Assembly (NCBI GenBank): GCA_022768465.1
Contig: JALELZ010000005.1
Location: 147,678 to 211,677 of the forward strand
From: Lachnospiraceae bacterium
GTDB taxonomy: Bacteria > Bacillota > Clostridia > Lachnospirales > Lachnospiraceae
Length of the DNA: 64,000 nt
Direction: 5' to 3'
Positions 36,046 to 44,477 of the stretch are shown here, one piece after another. Made by a program: the position numbers and the translations under genes. The notes beneath the pieces are model-generated. The model worked only from the letters and a program-made list of their open reading frames with translations, was not told the DNA's origin and made no database searches. Every line of letters begins with the position of its first letter. Position 1 is the stretch's first letter.

Positions 36046-36543
36046 TCAATAAAATTGGAGAATGTTGTTTACATTTTTTATGAACAATCCATAAATCGTT
36101 TTTTCTATAAATCCCTCCGTCGGTCTGAACACAACAATATCTCCGCAGCCCGAAAGCATTCTGTAAATGTAAACTGCAGTAAATGCGATCACAAGCGCCG
36201 TATAAAAGCTGTATCTAAGCCATTTAGGGATTTTTTCTCTAAAAAAAATCACTGCCAAAGCAAAAGGTACCGTAAAAAACAACGGATGATAATAAAATGC
36301 CGCTTTAAAATCAAGTCTCAGCGCGCTGAGCCAGGCTCTCGTCATCCCGCAGCCCGCACAGGATACTCCGGTCAGCCATTTTATTGGACAGGTAATGCCG
36401 GACATGTACAAAGCCCCATAAAAAGCTGCGACAGCTATAACTGCCGAAAATAATTCCGTTTTTTCTTTCCATTTTTTTCTCAGCTCTTGTTCCAAATCTG
36501 CTTTCTCTGTTCGTTTCGGATTTTGTTTTAGCTTCTGTTTCAA
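36046..36543 (-). CDS. DUF2752 family membrane protein
   Basis: 165 aa. After a basic N-terminus there are three membrane helices; the family signature CPIKWLTGVSCAGCGMTRAW lies between the first two (around residue 75-95). Members are small inner-membrane proteins of unknown role. The first possible start is TTG at 36543 with only a weak purine stretch upstream, so the N-terminus is uncertain. It follows the cobA-hemD gene closely on the same strand. Confidence 0.75.
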   Translation of the reverse strand: MKQKLKQNPKRTEKADLEQELRKKWKEKTELFSAVIAVAAFYGALYMSGITCPIKWLTGVSCAGCGMTRAWLSALRLDFKAAFYYHPLFFTVPFALAVIFFREKIPKWLRYSFYTALVIAFTAVYIYRMLSGCGDIVVFRPTEGFIEKTIYGLFIKNVNNILQFY

Positions 36544-36580
36544 CTTATGTTCTCTTTTTCTTTCTTTGCCTTATTAAGAT

Positions 36581-38248
36581 TTAACGAATCATATTTATTT
36601 TCAAGCTGCTGCCCGATGTCTTAATATCTTCTATTATAGCTTTGATTATGCCATCCGCAGATGCTTCCTTGGCAATGATTGGCTCACCGCCTATAAGCTC
36701 TCTGTAAGCTGCTGCCGTATATTCTCCTATACAGACTGCCTTGCCGTAACACTTTATGCGGGGCACAGGTTTCTCTTTTTCATAAATATCATAACCCAGA
36801 TCTTTAGATGGCTCCGAAGAAATATCATTTTCTTCATAGTTGCTTTTCTTCCTCCGGCACTCATTCCATGCCTTAACCCCTCCGGCACTGCCAAACACTA
36901 TATAATCATAGCTTCCGCAGTATACATCACCGCAAATAGGCTCTGTCTTATAGATATAAATATCCTCAAAGCTGACCCCGGCTTTCTCAAGCTCCTTTGT
37001 AAGAAGCTTCGATCCGTTTTCAGCACGCAATATTAAAGCTTTTTGACCTTCGTTTACCAAACTTCCGAGCTCTCTTCCAAGGCACTGCGCAGTGAATTCA
37101 GACGGTACAAAGTCTGCTTTTATCCCGTACTTTCTAAGCTCCGCTTTAGTTCCGTTTCCGATGCAGGCAAAATGCAAGTTTGAAACCGCTCTTATATCTC
37201 TGTCTCCAATATAAAGCCGGTCAAAGAAAACCTTCACACCGTTTGCACTTGTAAAAACTATCCAATCGTAGGCTGAAAACTCTGACGGAACGTTATCATT
37301 CTGCGGAACTATCTTTACCGTAGGATGCTTTTCACACACTGCGCCGCTTTCCGAAAGCATAGATTTAAGCTTACTCGTAAAGCTCTCAGTGCCGGTCACA
37401 AGGATCCTTATACCCGAGAGATTATTTTTATTACAGCGATTAACATTATCCCCAAGAAGCTTAAAGCCGGCTGTTTCTCCGACCACCAGTATTCCCGGAG
37501 TTTCAGCATCCCTTGCCTTTCCGGCAATATCCCCAAGGCTTCCGTCAACACGCCTTGCATGCTCGGTAAAGCCTCTGCTTATAACAGCGGCCGGTGTTTC
37601 CGGAGCTTTTCCGCATTCTATAAGTCTGTCACATATCTCAGAAATACTCTTTATACCCATGAGGAATACAAGCGTTCCCTTAAGTGCTGCCAATGCTTCA
37701 TAATTTTCGTTCTCACTGTCTGCGGTATGACCTGTCACCACAGTAAATGACTGTGCCAGCTTTCTGTGTGTCACCGGTATTCCGACAGACTCAGGAACAG
37801 CTATGCATGAGCTTACTCCCGGTATTATACTACATTCAATTCCGGCATTTTTAAGCGCAAGAAGCTCTTCGCCGCCTCTTCCGAAAACAAAGCTGTCACC
37901 GCCCTTTAAGCGAACAGTCTCATATCCTTCTTTAGCAGCATTAATTATCAGCTCATTAATGACCTCCTGTGAAAAACTGTGTCTTCCCGAGCGTTTTCCG
38001 ACGTAAATGTATCTGCACTCTTTAGATTCCGGCAGCTCTAAAAGCTCATCATCTATCAGATCATCATAAATAACGCATTCTGCTTTTCGTAACGCTTCTA
38101 TCCCTGCTGCGGTTATGAGCCCTTTCCCGCAGCCTGCGCCCACCAGTGTCACTGCACCTTTTTTTCTGCTTTCTGACAATGTTTCCGGCTCATTTTCTAA
38201 TTCGCTGAATTTATTGTTTTCAAAGTCTGAACAAAAGTCTCTTTTCAT
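36581..38248 (-). CDS. Uroporphyrinogen-III C-methyltransferase / uroporphyrinogen-III synthase fusion
   Basis: 555 aa bifunctional enzyme. Residues about 30-270 are a CobA/SUMT methyltransferase: VTLVGAGCGKGLITAAGIEA, VYDDLI-like CVIYDDLID, RLKGGDSFVFGRGGEE, IPGVSSCIAVPESVGIPVTH. Residues about 285-550 are a HemD domain with the characteristic DWIVFTSANGVKVFFDRL and a second lobe containing YDYIVFGSAGGVKAWNE. Together they convert hydroxymethylbilane to uroporphyrinogen III and then to precorrin-2, leading to siroheme or cobalamin. The HemD part has a polar insertion (residues about 475-505). The partner hemC lies at 42 kb, on the far side of an amino-acid transporter operon. Confidence 0.93.
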   Translation of the reverse strand: MKRDFCSDFENNKFSELENEPETLSESRKKGAVTLVGAGCGKGLITAAGIEALRKAECVIYDDLIDDELLELPESKECRYIYVGKRSGRHSFSQEVINELIINAAKEGYETVRLKGGDSFVFGRGGEELLALKNAGIECSIIPGVSSCIAVPESVGIPVTHRKLAQSFTVVTGHTADSENENYEALAALKGTLVFLMGIKSISEICDRLIECGKAPETPAAVISRGFTEHARRVDGSLGDIAGKARDAETPGILVVGETAGFKLLGDNVNRCNKNNLSGIRILVTGTESFTSKLKSMLSESGAVCEKHPTVKIVPQNDNVPSEFSAYDWIVFTSANGVKVFFDRLYIGDRDIRAVSNLHFACIGNGTKAELRKYGIKADFVPSEFTAQCLGRELGSLVNEGQKALILRAENGSKLLTKELEKAGVSFEDIYIYKTEPICGDVYCGSYDYIVFGSAGGVKAWNECRRKKSNYEENDISSEPSKDLGYDIYEKEKPVPRIKCYGKAVCIGEYTAAAYRELIGGEPIIAKEASADGIIKAIIEDIKTSGSSLKINMIR

Positions 38249-38379
38249 CGACCGCTTCCTCGTTATATATCAATGTTGCTGTATCCATCTTATGATGTTG
38301 ACGTCAAAAGCTCTTTTGCCGCCAACCTGATATCGGATATATTTTGAGTTTCACCTGCTTAATTTTTGTCCTTTAATAT

Positions 38380-38402
38380 ATACCTACTAATTTATTAGGT
38401 TT
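38380..38402. promoter_or_regulatory. Imperfect palindrome, candidate Rrf2/CymR-type operator
   Basis: ATACCTACTAATTTATTAGGTTT is an almost symmetrical AT-rich sequence with ACCTA..TAGGT arms, of the general type bound by CymR-like cysteine regulators in Firmicutes. It lies in the 386-bp gap upstream of a cysteine-type ABC transporter, about 170 bp before the predicted promoter. Recognition is by eye only. Confidence 0.35.
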
Positions 38403-38567
38403 ATGATATAGCGATATTCAAACGTTTGTAGTATGATTTAAAAGCTATCTAAACATAAGGGCAATAGCTGTATCAGGATATCACAGAATTTATGGTATCG
38501 GCATTTGCAGTATATTTACTGTACAGCTATAAATACAAAAATGCGAGTGTTATTTGGATTAATACTA

Positions 38568-38596
38568 TTGACTCGGTAGGTTGGTTGGTATATTAT
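38568..38596 (+). promoter_or_regulatory. Promoter of the amino-acid ABC transporter operon
   Basis: TTGACT (38568-38573) and TATTAT (38591-38596) are separated by exactly 17 bp. The start codon at 38635 with GAAAGGAGG follows at a sensible distance. A TTG at 38581 that could open a longer frame lies inside this promoter and is therefore rejected as a start. Confidence 0.7.
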
Positions 38597-38634
38597 TCCT
38601 TCAACATTCGGTTCATTCATTGAAAGGAGGAAAT

Positions 38635-39294
38635 ATGAACTGGACCGCAATAGCAGATTATCTGCCGTTGTACGAAAAAGCCGCAGTGCTCACAGTTAAA
38701 CTGGGAGTTCTCGGAATCTTTTTCGCAATCATCATCGGCCTTATCTGTGCAGTTATTCAGTATTATCATATACCTGTCCTAAAGACCATAGCAGGCTTTT
38801 ATATTGAGTTAAGCCGCAACACGCCGCTGCTCATACAGCTTTTCTTTATATATTACGGACTCCCTAAGGTGGGTATCAGCATCTCACCTTCTGTCTGCGG
38901 TGTATCGGGTCTCGCCTTCCTGGGCGGAAGCTATATGGCTGAGGCATTCAGAAGCGGTCTCGAGGCTATAGAGCCTATACAGACAGAAAGCGCCTACAGT
39001 CTCGGCATGAGCCGTATACAGACAATGCGATATGTAATACTGCCGCAGGCATTTTCCATCAGCGTTCCGGCATTTATGGCCAATGTCATTTTCCTCTTAA
39101 AGGAAACCAGCGTATTCAGTGCCGTAAGCCTTATGGATCTGATGTTCACAGCCAAGGATCTGATAGGATTATACTATAAAACGACAGAATGTCTTTTCCT
39201 GCTCGTTGTTTTCTATCTGATAATACTGCTTCCGGTATCATTGCTCGGAAGTCTCTTGGAAAGGAGGCTTAAGTATGCAAAACCTGGGGCTTGA
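38635..39294 (+). CDS. Amino-acid ABC transporter permease
   Basis: 219 aa from the ATG at 38635, placed by AAGGAGG 6 bases upstream. Five membrane helices of the HisM/GlnP type; the EAA loop that contacts the ATPase is EAFRSGLEAIEPIQTESAYS followed by LGMSRIQTMRYVILPQA. It pairs with the next permease to form the channel of a polar amino-acid importer; the binding protein encoded downstream resembles cysteine-binding proteins. Its end overlaps the next gene by 20 bp. Confidence 0.93.
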   Translation: MNWTAIADYLPLYEKAAVLTVKLGVLGIFFAIIIGLICAVIQYYHIPVLKTIAGFYIELSRNTPLLIQLFFIYYGLPKVGISISPSVCGVSGLAFLGGSYMAEAFRSGLEAIEPIQTESAYSLGMSRIQTMRYVILPQAFSISVPAFMANVIFLLKETSVFSAVSLMDLMFTAKDLIGLYYKTTECLFLLVVFYLIILLPVSLLGSLLERRLKYAKPGA

Positions 39295-39949
39295 GGTACT
39301 TTTTAAAGGAAAAAATATGATCCGTCTTTTAGGCGGACTGTGGGTAGCACTTAAGATAAGCCTTATCTCCGTAGCAATCAGCATTCCTCTCGGAATACTT
39401 TTGGGCGCTATGATGACATGGAAAAATCCTATCGTCAAAGCAATCCTGAGGATCTATCTCGAATTCATACGTATAATGCCTCAGATGGTACTGCTGTTCG
39501 TATTCTATTTCGAGACTACCAAGGCCTTCGGCTGGGATCTTTCCGGAGAAACTGCATCTATAATAGTTTTCATACTGTGGGGGGCCGCCGAAATGAGCGA
39601 TCTCGTGCGCGGTGCATTTGAATCCATCCCGAAGCATCAGTATGAAAGCGCAGAGGCATTAGGCTTTACAAGGGCACAGACACTCACATACATTATTATT
39701 CCTCAGACACTGAGGAGACTTCTGCCGCTGTCCATTAACCTTATTACAAGAATGATAAAGACCACCAGCCTTGTGCTTATGATCGGAGTCGTTGAGGTAT
39801 TAAAGGTAGCACAGCAGATCATAGAGGCAAACCGTATGACCAGCCCGAATGCGGCATTCGGTGTTTACCTTACAATATTTATAATGTATTTCCTTGCCTG
39901 CTGGCCTATCAGCATGCTTGCAAGATACCTTGAGAAGAAATGGAGATGA
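39275..39949 (+). CDS. Amino-acid ABC transporter permease (second subunit)
   Basis: 224 aa, HisM/GlnP family, with AAGGAGG 6 bases before its ATG inside the end of the first permease gene. Five membrane helices; EAA loop [20 protein letters not shown] followed by [16 protein letters not shown]. It forms a heterodimer with the previous subunit. Confidence 0.93.
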   Translation: MQNLGLEVLFKGKNMIRLLGGLWVALKISLISVAISIPLGILLGAMMTWKNPIVKAILRIYLEFIRIMPQMVLLFVFYFETTKAFGWDLSGETASIIVFILWGAAEMSDLVRGAFESIPKHQYESAEALGFTRAQTLTYIIIPQTLRRLLPLSINLITRMIKTTSLVLMIGVVEVLKVAQQIIEANRMTSPNAAFGVYLTIFIMYFLACWPISMLARYLEKKWR

Positions 39950-39954
39950 TGAAG

Positions 39955-40746
39955 ATGGCTGAAAATCTGCTGAAGATAGAGCACCTTGTGAAAAAGTACG
40001 AGGATAACACCATCCTCAATGATATAAGCTTCAATGTCAAACAGGGTGAGGTCATAGTTATTGTAGGCCCGTCGGGCTGCGGCAAAAGCACGCTGCTTCG
40101 ATGTATAAATGCTCTTGAACCTATTCAGGGCGGCCATATTTATTTAAAGGATGATGAGGTTAAAGCAGGCGGTGCCAATCTGGCAAAGCTCAGACAGCGT
40201 ATAGGAATGGTTTTCCAGAGCTATGAGCTGTTCCCGCATCTTACCGTCATTGAAAATATTACTCTTGCTCCGATGAAGGTACAAAAGCGTGCCAGGGAGG
40301 AGGTTGAAAAGGAAGCAGAAGCACTCTTAAAGCGTGTCGGACTTCTTGAAAAGAAAAACTATTATCCGAGAGAGCTTTCAGGCGGACAAAAGCAGAGAGT
40401 TGCTATTGTAAGAGCGCTCTGTATGCATCCTGAAATACTGCTTTTTGATGAGGTCACTGCCGCATTAGATCCTGAAATGGTACGAGAGGTCCTCGATGTA
40501 ATTGTTGATCTTGCCGCAGAAGGAAAGACAATGATGATAGTCACTCACGAAATGCAGTTTGCAAAGGCCATAGCTGACCGTGTCATATTCATTGACAGCG
40601 GAAGCATAGTTGAGGAAGGTGCGCCGGAAGCATTTTTCGAATCACCTAAGACCGAACGTGCAAAGAAATTCCTGCAGACCTTTACCTTCGAGGATGTCTC
40701 AAAAAGGCGTGCCGCAGCTTCCGACAGCATAAGCGCATCGGAGTAA
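39955..40746 (+). CDS. Amino-acid ABC transporter ATP-binding protein
   Basis: 263 aa. The ATG at 39955 is preferred over three closely spaced upstream ATGs because GGAG lies 9 bases before it. Complete ABC ATPase of the GlnQ/HisP type: Walker [11 protein letters not shown] loop [12 protein letters not shown], signature [15 protein letters not shown], Walker [16 protein letters not shown] and switch histidine MIVTHEM. It begins a few bases after the permease stop and powers the importer. Confidence 0.96.
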   Translation: MAENLLKIEHLVKKYEDNTILNDISFNVKQGEVIVIVGPSGCGKSTLLRCINALEPIQGGHIYLKDDEVKAGGANLAKLRQRIGMVFQSYELFPHLTVIENITLAPMKVQKRAREEVEKEAEALLKRVGLLEKKNYYPRELSGGQKQRVAIVRALCMHPEILLFDEVTAALDPEMVREVLDVIVDLAAEGKTMMIVTHEMQFAKAIADRVIFIDSGSIVEEGAPEAFFESPKTERAKKFLQTFTFEDVSKRRAAASDSISASE

Positions 40747-40861
40747 AAGCACAAAGACGACAGCATTAATGTCATAAAACAACAGTATTAAACACACAAA
40801 TAACAATATTGCTGTCATGGCACAACAATATTTAAAAAATATTTAAAGGGAGAAACGCATT

Positions 40862-41902
40862 ATGAAAAAATTTAAGCAGTTACTTGCACTTTCAACAGCA
40901 GCGCTCATAGCACTTTCACTTGCAGCATGCGGAAGCAGCAGCACTGATAGTTCTTCATCAGCTGAAAGCTCAGACAGCACTGCAGAAGCTTCAGGCAATG
41001 ACATTTTCCGTACACTTGACGAGATCAAGGAAAGCGGAACCATCAATATCGGTGTATTCTCAGACAAAAACCCATTCGGCTATGTAGATGAGAACGGTGA
41101 GTATCAGGGCTATGACATCTATTTTGCTAACCGTATCGGAGAGGATCTCGGTGTTGACGTAAATTTCGTATCAACCGAGGCTGCAAACCGTATCGAATAT
41201 TTAAAGACAGGAAAGGTTGATCTCATCCTTGCAAACTTCACAGTAACCCCTGAGCGTGCAGAGGAGGTTGATTTCGCACTTCCTTATATGAATGTTGCTC
41301 TCGGAGTTATCTCCCCTGAGGACAAGGTCATCACAAGCCTTGATGACTGGAATCCTGACGATGAAATGATTGTAATCTCAGGAACAACAGCAGAGCCTTA
41401 TCTTACAAAGAACTATCCTGATATGAAGCTCCAGAAGTACGATACCTATGCTAATGCCAAGAACGCTCTTGAGAACGGAAACGGCGCAGCATGGACTAAT
41501 GATAACACAGAGGTAATTGCATTCGCACTTCAGAACAAGGGCTACACTGTAGGAATCTCTTCACTCGGAAGCTTAGATACTATCGCTCCTGCAGTTTCAA
41601 AGGGCAATACAACGCTCCTTGACTGGCTGAATGATGAGATCAAGTCACTTGGTGAAGAAAACTTCTTCCATGCAGACTATGAGGCAACTCTTACAGACAC
41701 CTATGGTGCAGAATACGAGGATACACTCGTAGTTGAAGGCGGCGTAGTTGCAGGTTCAGATGAAGATGCTGCTGCAGTTGAAACAGCAGACGAGCCAAGT
41801 GCTGATGACGCTGACAAAGAAGCAGCAGAGGAAAATGCTGCTGTAGATACTGAAGAATCATCCGCTGATGCAGAGGCTGAAGAGACTACAGCTAACGAAT
41901 AA
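40862..41902 (+). CDS. Amino-acid (probably cysteine) ABC transporter substrate-binding lipoprotein
   Basis: 346 aa. Lipoprotein signal with LSLAACG (Cys at residue 22), a Ser-rich linker, then an SBP_bac_3 domain (about 45-295). Segments VDFALPYMNVALGVISPED, TIAPAVSKGNTTLLDWLNDE and LGEENFFHADYEATL resemble the CjaA-type cysteine-binding proteins, so cysteine or cystine is the best substrate guess. The last 45 residues are an unusual acidic Ala/Glu/Asp/Ser tail beyond the domain. It has GGGAG upstream and its own 115-bp gap after the ATPase gene, containing a loose GACAGCA/TGCTGTC inverted repeat. Confidence 0.9.
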   Translation: MKKFKQLLALSTAALIALSLAACGSSSTDSSSSAESSDSTAEASGNDIFRTLDEIKESGTINIGVFSDKNPFGYVDENGEYQGYDIYFANRIGEDLGVDVNFVSTEAANRIEYLKTGKVDLILANFTVTPERAEEVDFALPYMNVALGVISPEDKVITSLDDWNPDDEMIVISGTTAEPYLTKNYPDMKLQKYDTYANAKNALENGNGAAWTNDNTEVIAFALQNKGYTVGISSLGSLDTIAPAVSKGNTTLLDWLNDEIKSLGEENFFHADYEATLTDTYGAEYEDTLVVEGGVVAGSDEDAAAVETADEPSADDADKEAAEENAAVDTEESSADAEAEETTANE

Positions 41903-41913
41903 TCAGACTTTTT

Positions 41914-41954
41914 AAAAGGATGCCTGCCCGCATTAACGGGTAAGCATCCTTTTT
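41914..41954. terminator. Bidirectional terminator between the ABC operon and hemC
   Basis: AAAAGGATGC and GCATCCTTTT enclose an inner stem CCCG/CGGG; T-rich tails on both strands fit the convergent genes. Confidence 0.85.
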
Positions 41955-41993
41955 CTTTATCAATGCTCTGTATTATAGCTTAGATCTTAGGTC

Positions 41994-42938
41994 TTAAAGA
42001 TTTTTATCACTCATAACAGTAACTATCGTATGTATTTCAGAGGCATTTAAATCATCCGGAACTTCTGCATATATTCCAACCGGCACACTGCAGTCCGCCT
42101 TCAGCTTTCCAAAAATCTCCCGCTCTATCTTAAATCTTAGCATGGCGTGCTCGTCATTAATAGCTTCAAGCAAGCTTCGTGTCCTTTCATCAGTCTTACG
42201 GCACTCTGCCGCAAGAAGCCCCTGACAAGGCGAAGGAATAAAATTCTTTGTATCGAGTATGCAAAAATCAAAATCCTCCGAAAGCTGACCGTCTGAAAGC
42301 TCATATCCCAATCTATCAAGCCCGGCCTTTGCCAAAACTATCGCATCGTATTCACCGTCTCTCAGCTTTTTAAGGCGAGTATCAACATTGCCTCTTATAT
42401 TCGCCAGCTCTATCTGTGTATCTAACCCGACAGCTCTATCATCCTTACCGCTGCCCATAATATTAATATTACTTTTACTGTCTATCAGCTTCATAAGCTC
42501 GGCTTTTCTTCTCGGACTGCCGGTCCCTATTATAAGCTTTGGCTTCCTGATGCCCGAACCCTTCTCAACTAAAGAAGGCAGAGATGTTTCCGGAAGCAGA
42601 GCGCTTAATCTGAAAAGCTCGCCCTTCCTCGTGACTATCACATCTCTCGGATCAGCTTCGTCAGGCACCGAAGCTATCATAAGTCCATCCATAAGCTCAT
42701 ACGGAAGATCCTTTGCGCTGTGAATAGCTGCATCCGCACGGCCTTCAAGCACGGCCTTTTCCAGTTCTCTTATAAACAGCCCGTCACCGCCTATTTTTGT
42801 GAGCTCACTTTTTCTGTCCTTATCGCCCTTTGTATTAACGATCAAAAGCTCGACCTTTTCGCCGAGCTTCTCTAATTTTCTTTTAACGATTTCAGTTTGT
42901 GCAAGAGCAAGTCTGCTCCCGCGAGTAGCAAGTATCAC
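41994..42938 (-). CDS. hemC: Porphobilinogen deaminase (hydroxymethylbilane synthase)
   Basis: 314 aa. Polymerises four porphobilinogens to hydroxymethylbilane. N-terminal ATRGSRLALAQTEIVKRKL, catalytic aspartate in HSAKDLPYEL, the arginine-rich GTGSPRRKAEL and GNVDTRLKKL, and the dipyrromethane-carrying cysteine in DCSVPVGIYAE. The start is GTG at 42938 with AGGGG upstream. A 15-residue insertion (around ESKSNINIMGSGKDDRAVG) enlarges the first domain. It ends the alarmone synthetase-BioY-HemC gene run. Confidence 0.95.
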   Translation of the reverse strand: MILATRGSRLALAQTEIVKRKLEKLGEKVELLIVNTKGDKDRKSELTKIGGDGLFIRELEKAVLEGRADAAIHSAKDLPYELMDGLMIASVPDEADPRDVIVTRKGELFRLSALLPETSLPSLVEKGSGIRKPKLIIGTGSPRRKAELMKLIDSKSNINIMGSGKDDRAVGLDTQIELANIRGNVDTRLKKLRDGEYDAIVLAKAGLDRLGYELSDGQLSEDFDFCILDTKNFIPSPCQGLLAAECRKTDERTRSLLEAINDEHAMLRFKIEREIFGKLKADCSVPVGIYAEVPDDLNASEIHTIVTVMSDKNL

Positions 42939-42964
42939 CTGATGATTCCCCTGATTTTTCTGTA

Positions 42965-43648
42965 CTATACTCCGGTTCTTATATGCTTAAGCATTGTCGT
43001 GATACGCAAAGCCATAAAGCCCGCCATCAGAGTTATCACCGTATCCGGCAAAACCGTGCTTAAAAACCATATCAAAAACAGCTCCTTAAGGCCTATCGTC
43101 ATTCCGTTTGTAAGAACAAAATTAAAAATCACATAATAATAGATAAGCCCGCATATATAATATGCAGCCTCTCCGGCAATACATGAAATACACACTCTTT
43201 TCAGCTGTTTTTTTCTATGTGAATTTTTTATATTACCCGTGCTCTCATTTTGCTGTCGATGCACACTCTGTCTGCCTGATGCATTCAGTGCTTCATATAC
43301 AGCTCCTGCTGTTAATGCCGCTGCTGCAAAGCCTATGATAAATCCAAAGGTCGGCTTCATCATATAATAAATACCGCCTCCGTGAGCAAATATCGGAAGT
43401 CCGATAAGCCCTAAAAATATATAGCAAATAATGCTTAGCACGCCCCATTTCCGACCAAGGACACAGCCTGCAATAAGTGCAAAAAACAGCTGCAGACTTA
43501 TAGTGACCTCAAATATTCCAAGCGGTATCATTATTTTTATATATGCACCCACAGCCATCAAGGCCGTAAAAAGCGCACAGCATATAAGCTCATATACACT
43601 GCTCTTAGGCACAGCTTTCTGATTTAAAATATCATAAACCTCAGACAT
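42965..43648 (-). CDS. bioY: BioY family biotin transporter substrate-binding subunit
   Basis: 227 aa from the ATG at 43648, which overlaps the stop of the upstream gene (ATGTCTGA), suggesting coupled translation; an upstream frame to 43690 has only a TTG and no better site. Six membrane helices; BioY features are the first helix with AVGAYIKIMIPLGIFEVTIS, and GLIGLPIFAHGGGIYYMMKP. It is the S component of an ECF transporter for biotin. The cytoplasmic loop after helix 4 has a long basic insertion (about 33 residues). The shared ECF ATPases must be elsewhere. Confidence 0.85.
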   Translation of the reverse strand: MSEVYDILNQKAVPKSSVYELICCALFTALMAVGAYIKIMIPLGIFEVTISLQLFFALIAGCVLGRKWGVLSIICYIFLGLIGLPIFAHGGGIYYMMKPTFGFIIGFAAAALTAGAVYEALNASGRQSVHRQQNESTGNIKNSHRKKQLKRVCISCIAGEAAYYICGLIYYYVIFNFVLTNGMTIGLKELFLIWFLSTVLPDTVITLMAGFMALRITTMLKHIRTGV

Positions 43649-44366
43649 TGCCGTTGCCGCCGTTATAATAATTATCATTTGCAACAGCAAACTGAAGCTT
43701 TTCCATACGCTGATCCAGCTCCGCGCTTATATTGGCGCACTCCAGCAATTCATTAAAGATCTCTTCGCTGTCTTCTATATCCTTTTTATAACGTATTTTG
43801 TGCTCGAGACTTGCCCACCAGTCCATGGAAATCGTCCTGAACTGCACCTCGACCTTCATGTTTCTCTTATGCTCTGATAAGAAAATCGGTGTCTCAATTA
43901 TCAGATGCAGACTTCTGTAGCCATTTGGCTTAGGGTTTGCAATATAGTCCTTTTTCTTTATCAGTGTAACATCATCCTGCTTTAAAAACGAATCCGCAAG
44001 TCTGTATATATCTGCAGGATGTGAGCATATAACGCGCACACCGGCAACATCAGTGATATTTTCCTCTATGCTTTCAACTGTTATCGGCAGATTTCTGCGG
44101 TTCAGCTTTTCAAGAATACTCTCCGGAGATTTAAGTCTGCTCTTAATAGTCTCTATAGGATTGCGATCATACTGCAAAGAGAGCTCTTCGTCGAGTACAT
44201 TGAACTTTGTTTCTACTTCCATAAGCGCGCAGCGATAACAGCTCATGAGCTCAATATAAGGCTGGGAATACTTCTGCAGCCATCCCTTAAGTTCATCCTG
44301 TCCGAACTGCTGACTCAGAACACTTTTAAAATTACGCGCGTCTCTTTTATTTACAATGGCCTCCAT
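43641..44366 (-). CDS. Small alarmone synthetase, (p)ppGpp synthetase domain protein
   Basis: 241 aa, RelA/SpoT nucleotidyltransferase domain without hydrolase or regulatory domains (YjbM/YwaC class). Helical N-terminus, then ESIEENITDVAGVRVICSHP, KDYIANPKPNGYRSLHLIIE and the catalytic EVQFRTISMDWWASLEHKIRY. It transfers pyrophosphate from ATP to GDP or GTP. GGAGG precedes the start. It overlaps bioY by 8 bp. Confidence 0.92.
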   Translation of the reverse strand: MEAIVNKRDARNFKSVLSQQFGQDELKGWLQKYSQPYIELMSCYRCALMEVETKFNVLDEELSLQYDRNPIETIKSRLKSPESILEKLNRRNLPITVESIEENITDVAGVRVICSHPADIYRLADSFLKQDDVTLIKKKDYIANPKPNGYRSLHLIIETPIFLSEHKRNMKVEVQFRTISMDWWASLEHKIRYKKDIEDSEEIFNELLECANISAELDQRMEKLQFAVANDNYYNGGNGNV

Positions 44367-44477
44367 TTATATTCCTCCGATTATGAAAAGGCGGCTTCGA
44401 TGTCGGTCCTTTCCTATATTCATATTCACTCATATTTTACCACATTGTCATGTAAATTACTGTGAATAAACAGTGAG

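Noticed and set aside
38581..38634. Longer N-terminus for the first amino-acid permease
   Set aside because: The TTG lies between the -35 and -10 boxes; the ATG at 38635 has a perfect ribosome binding site.
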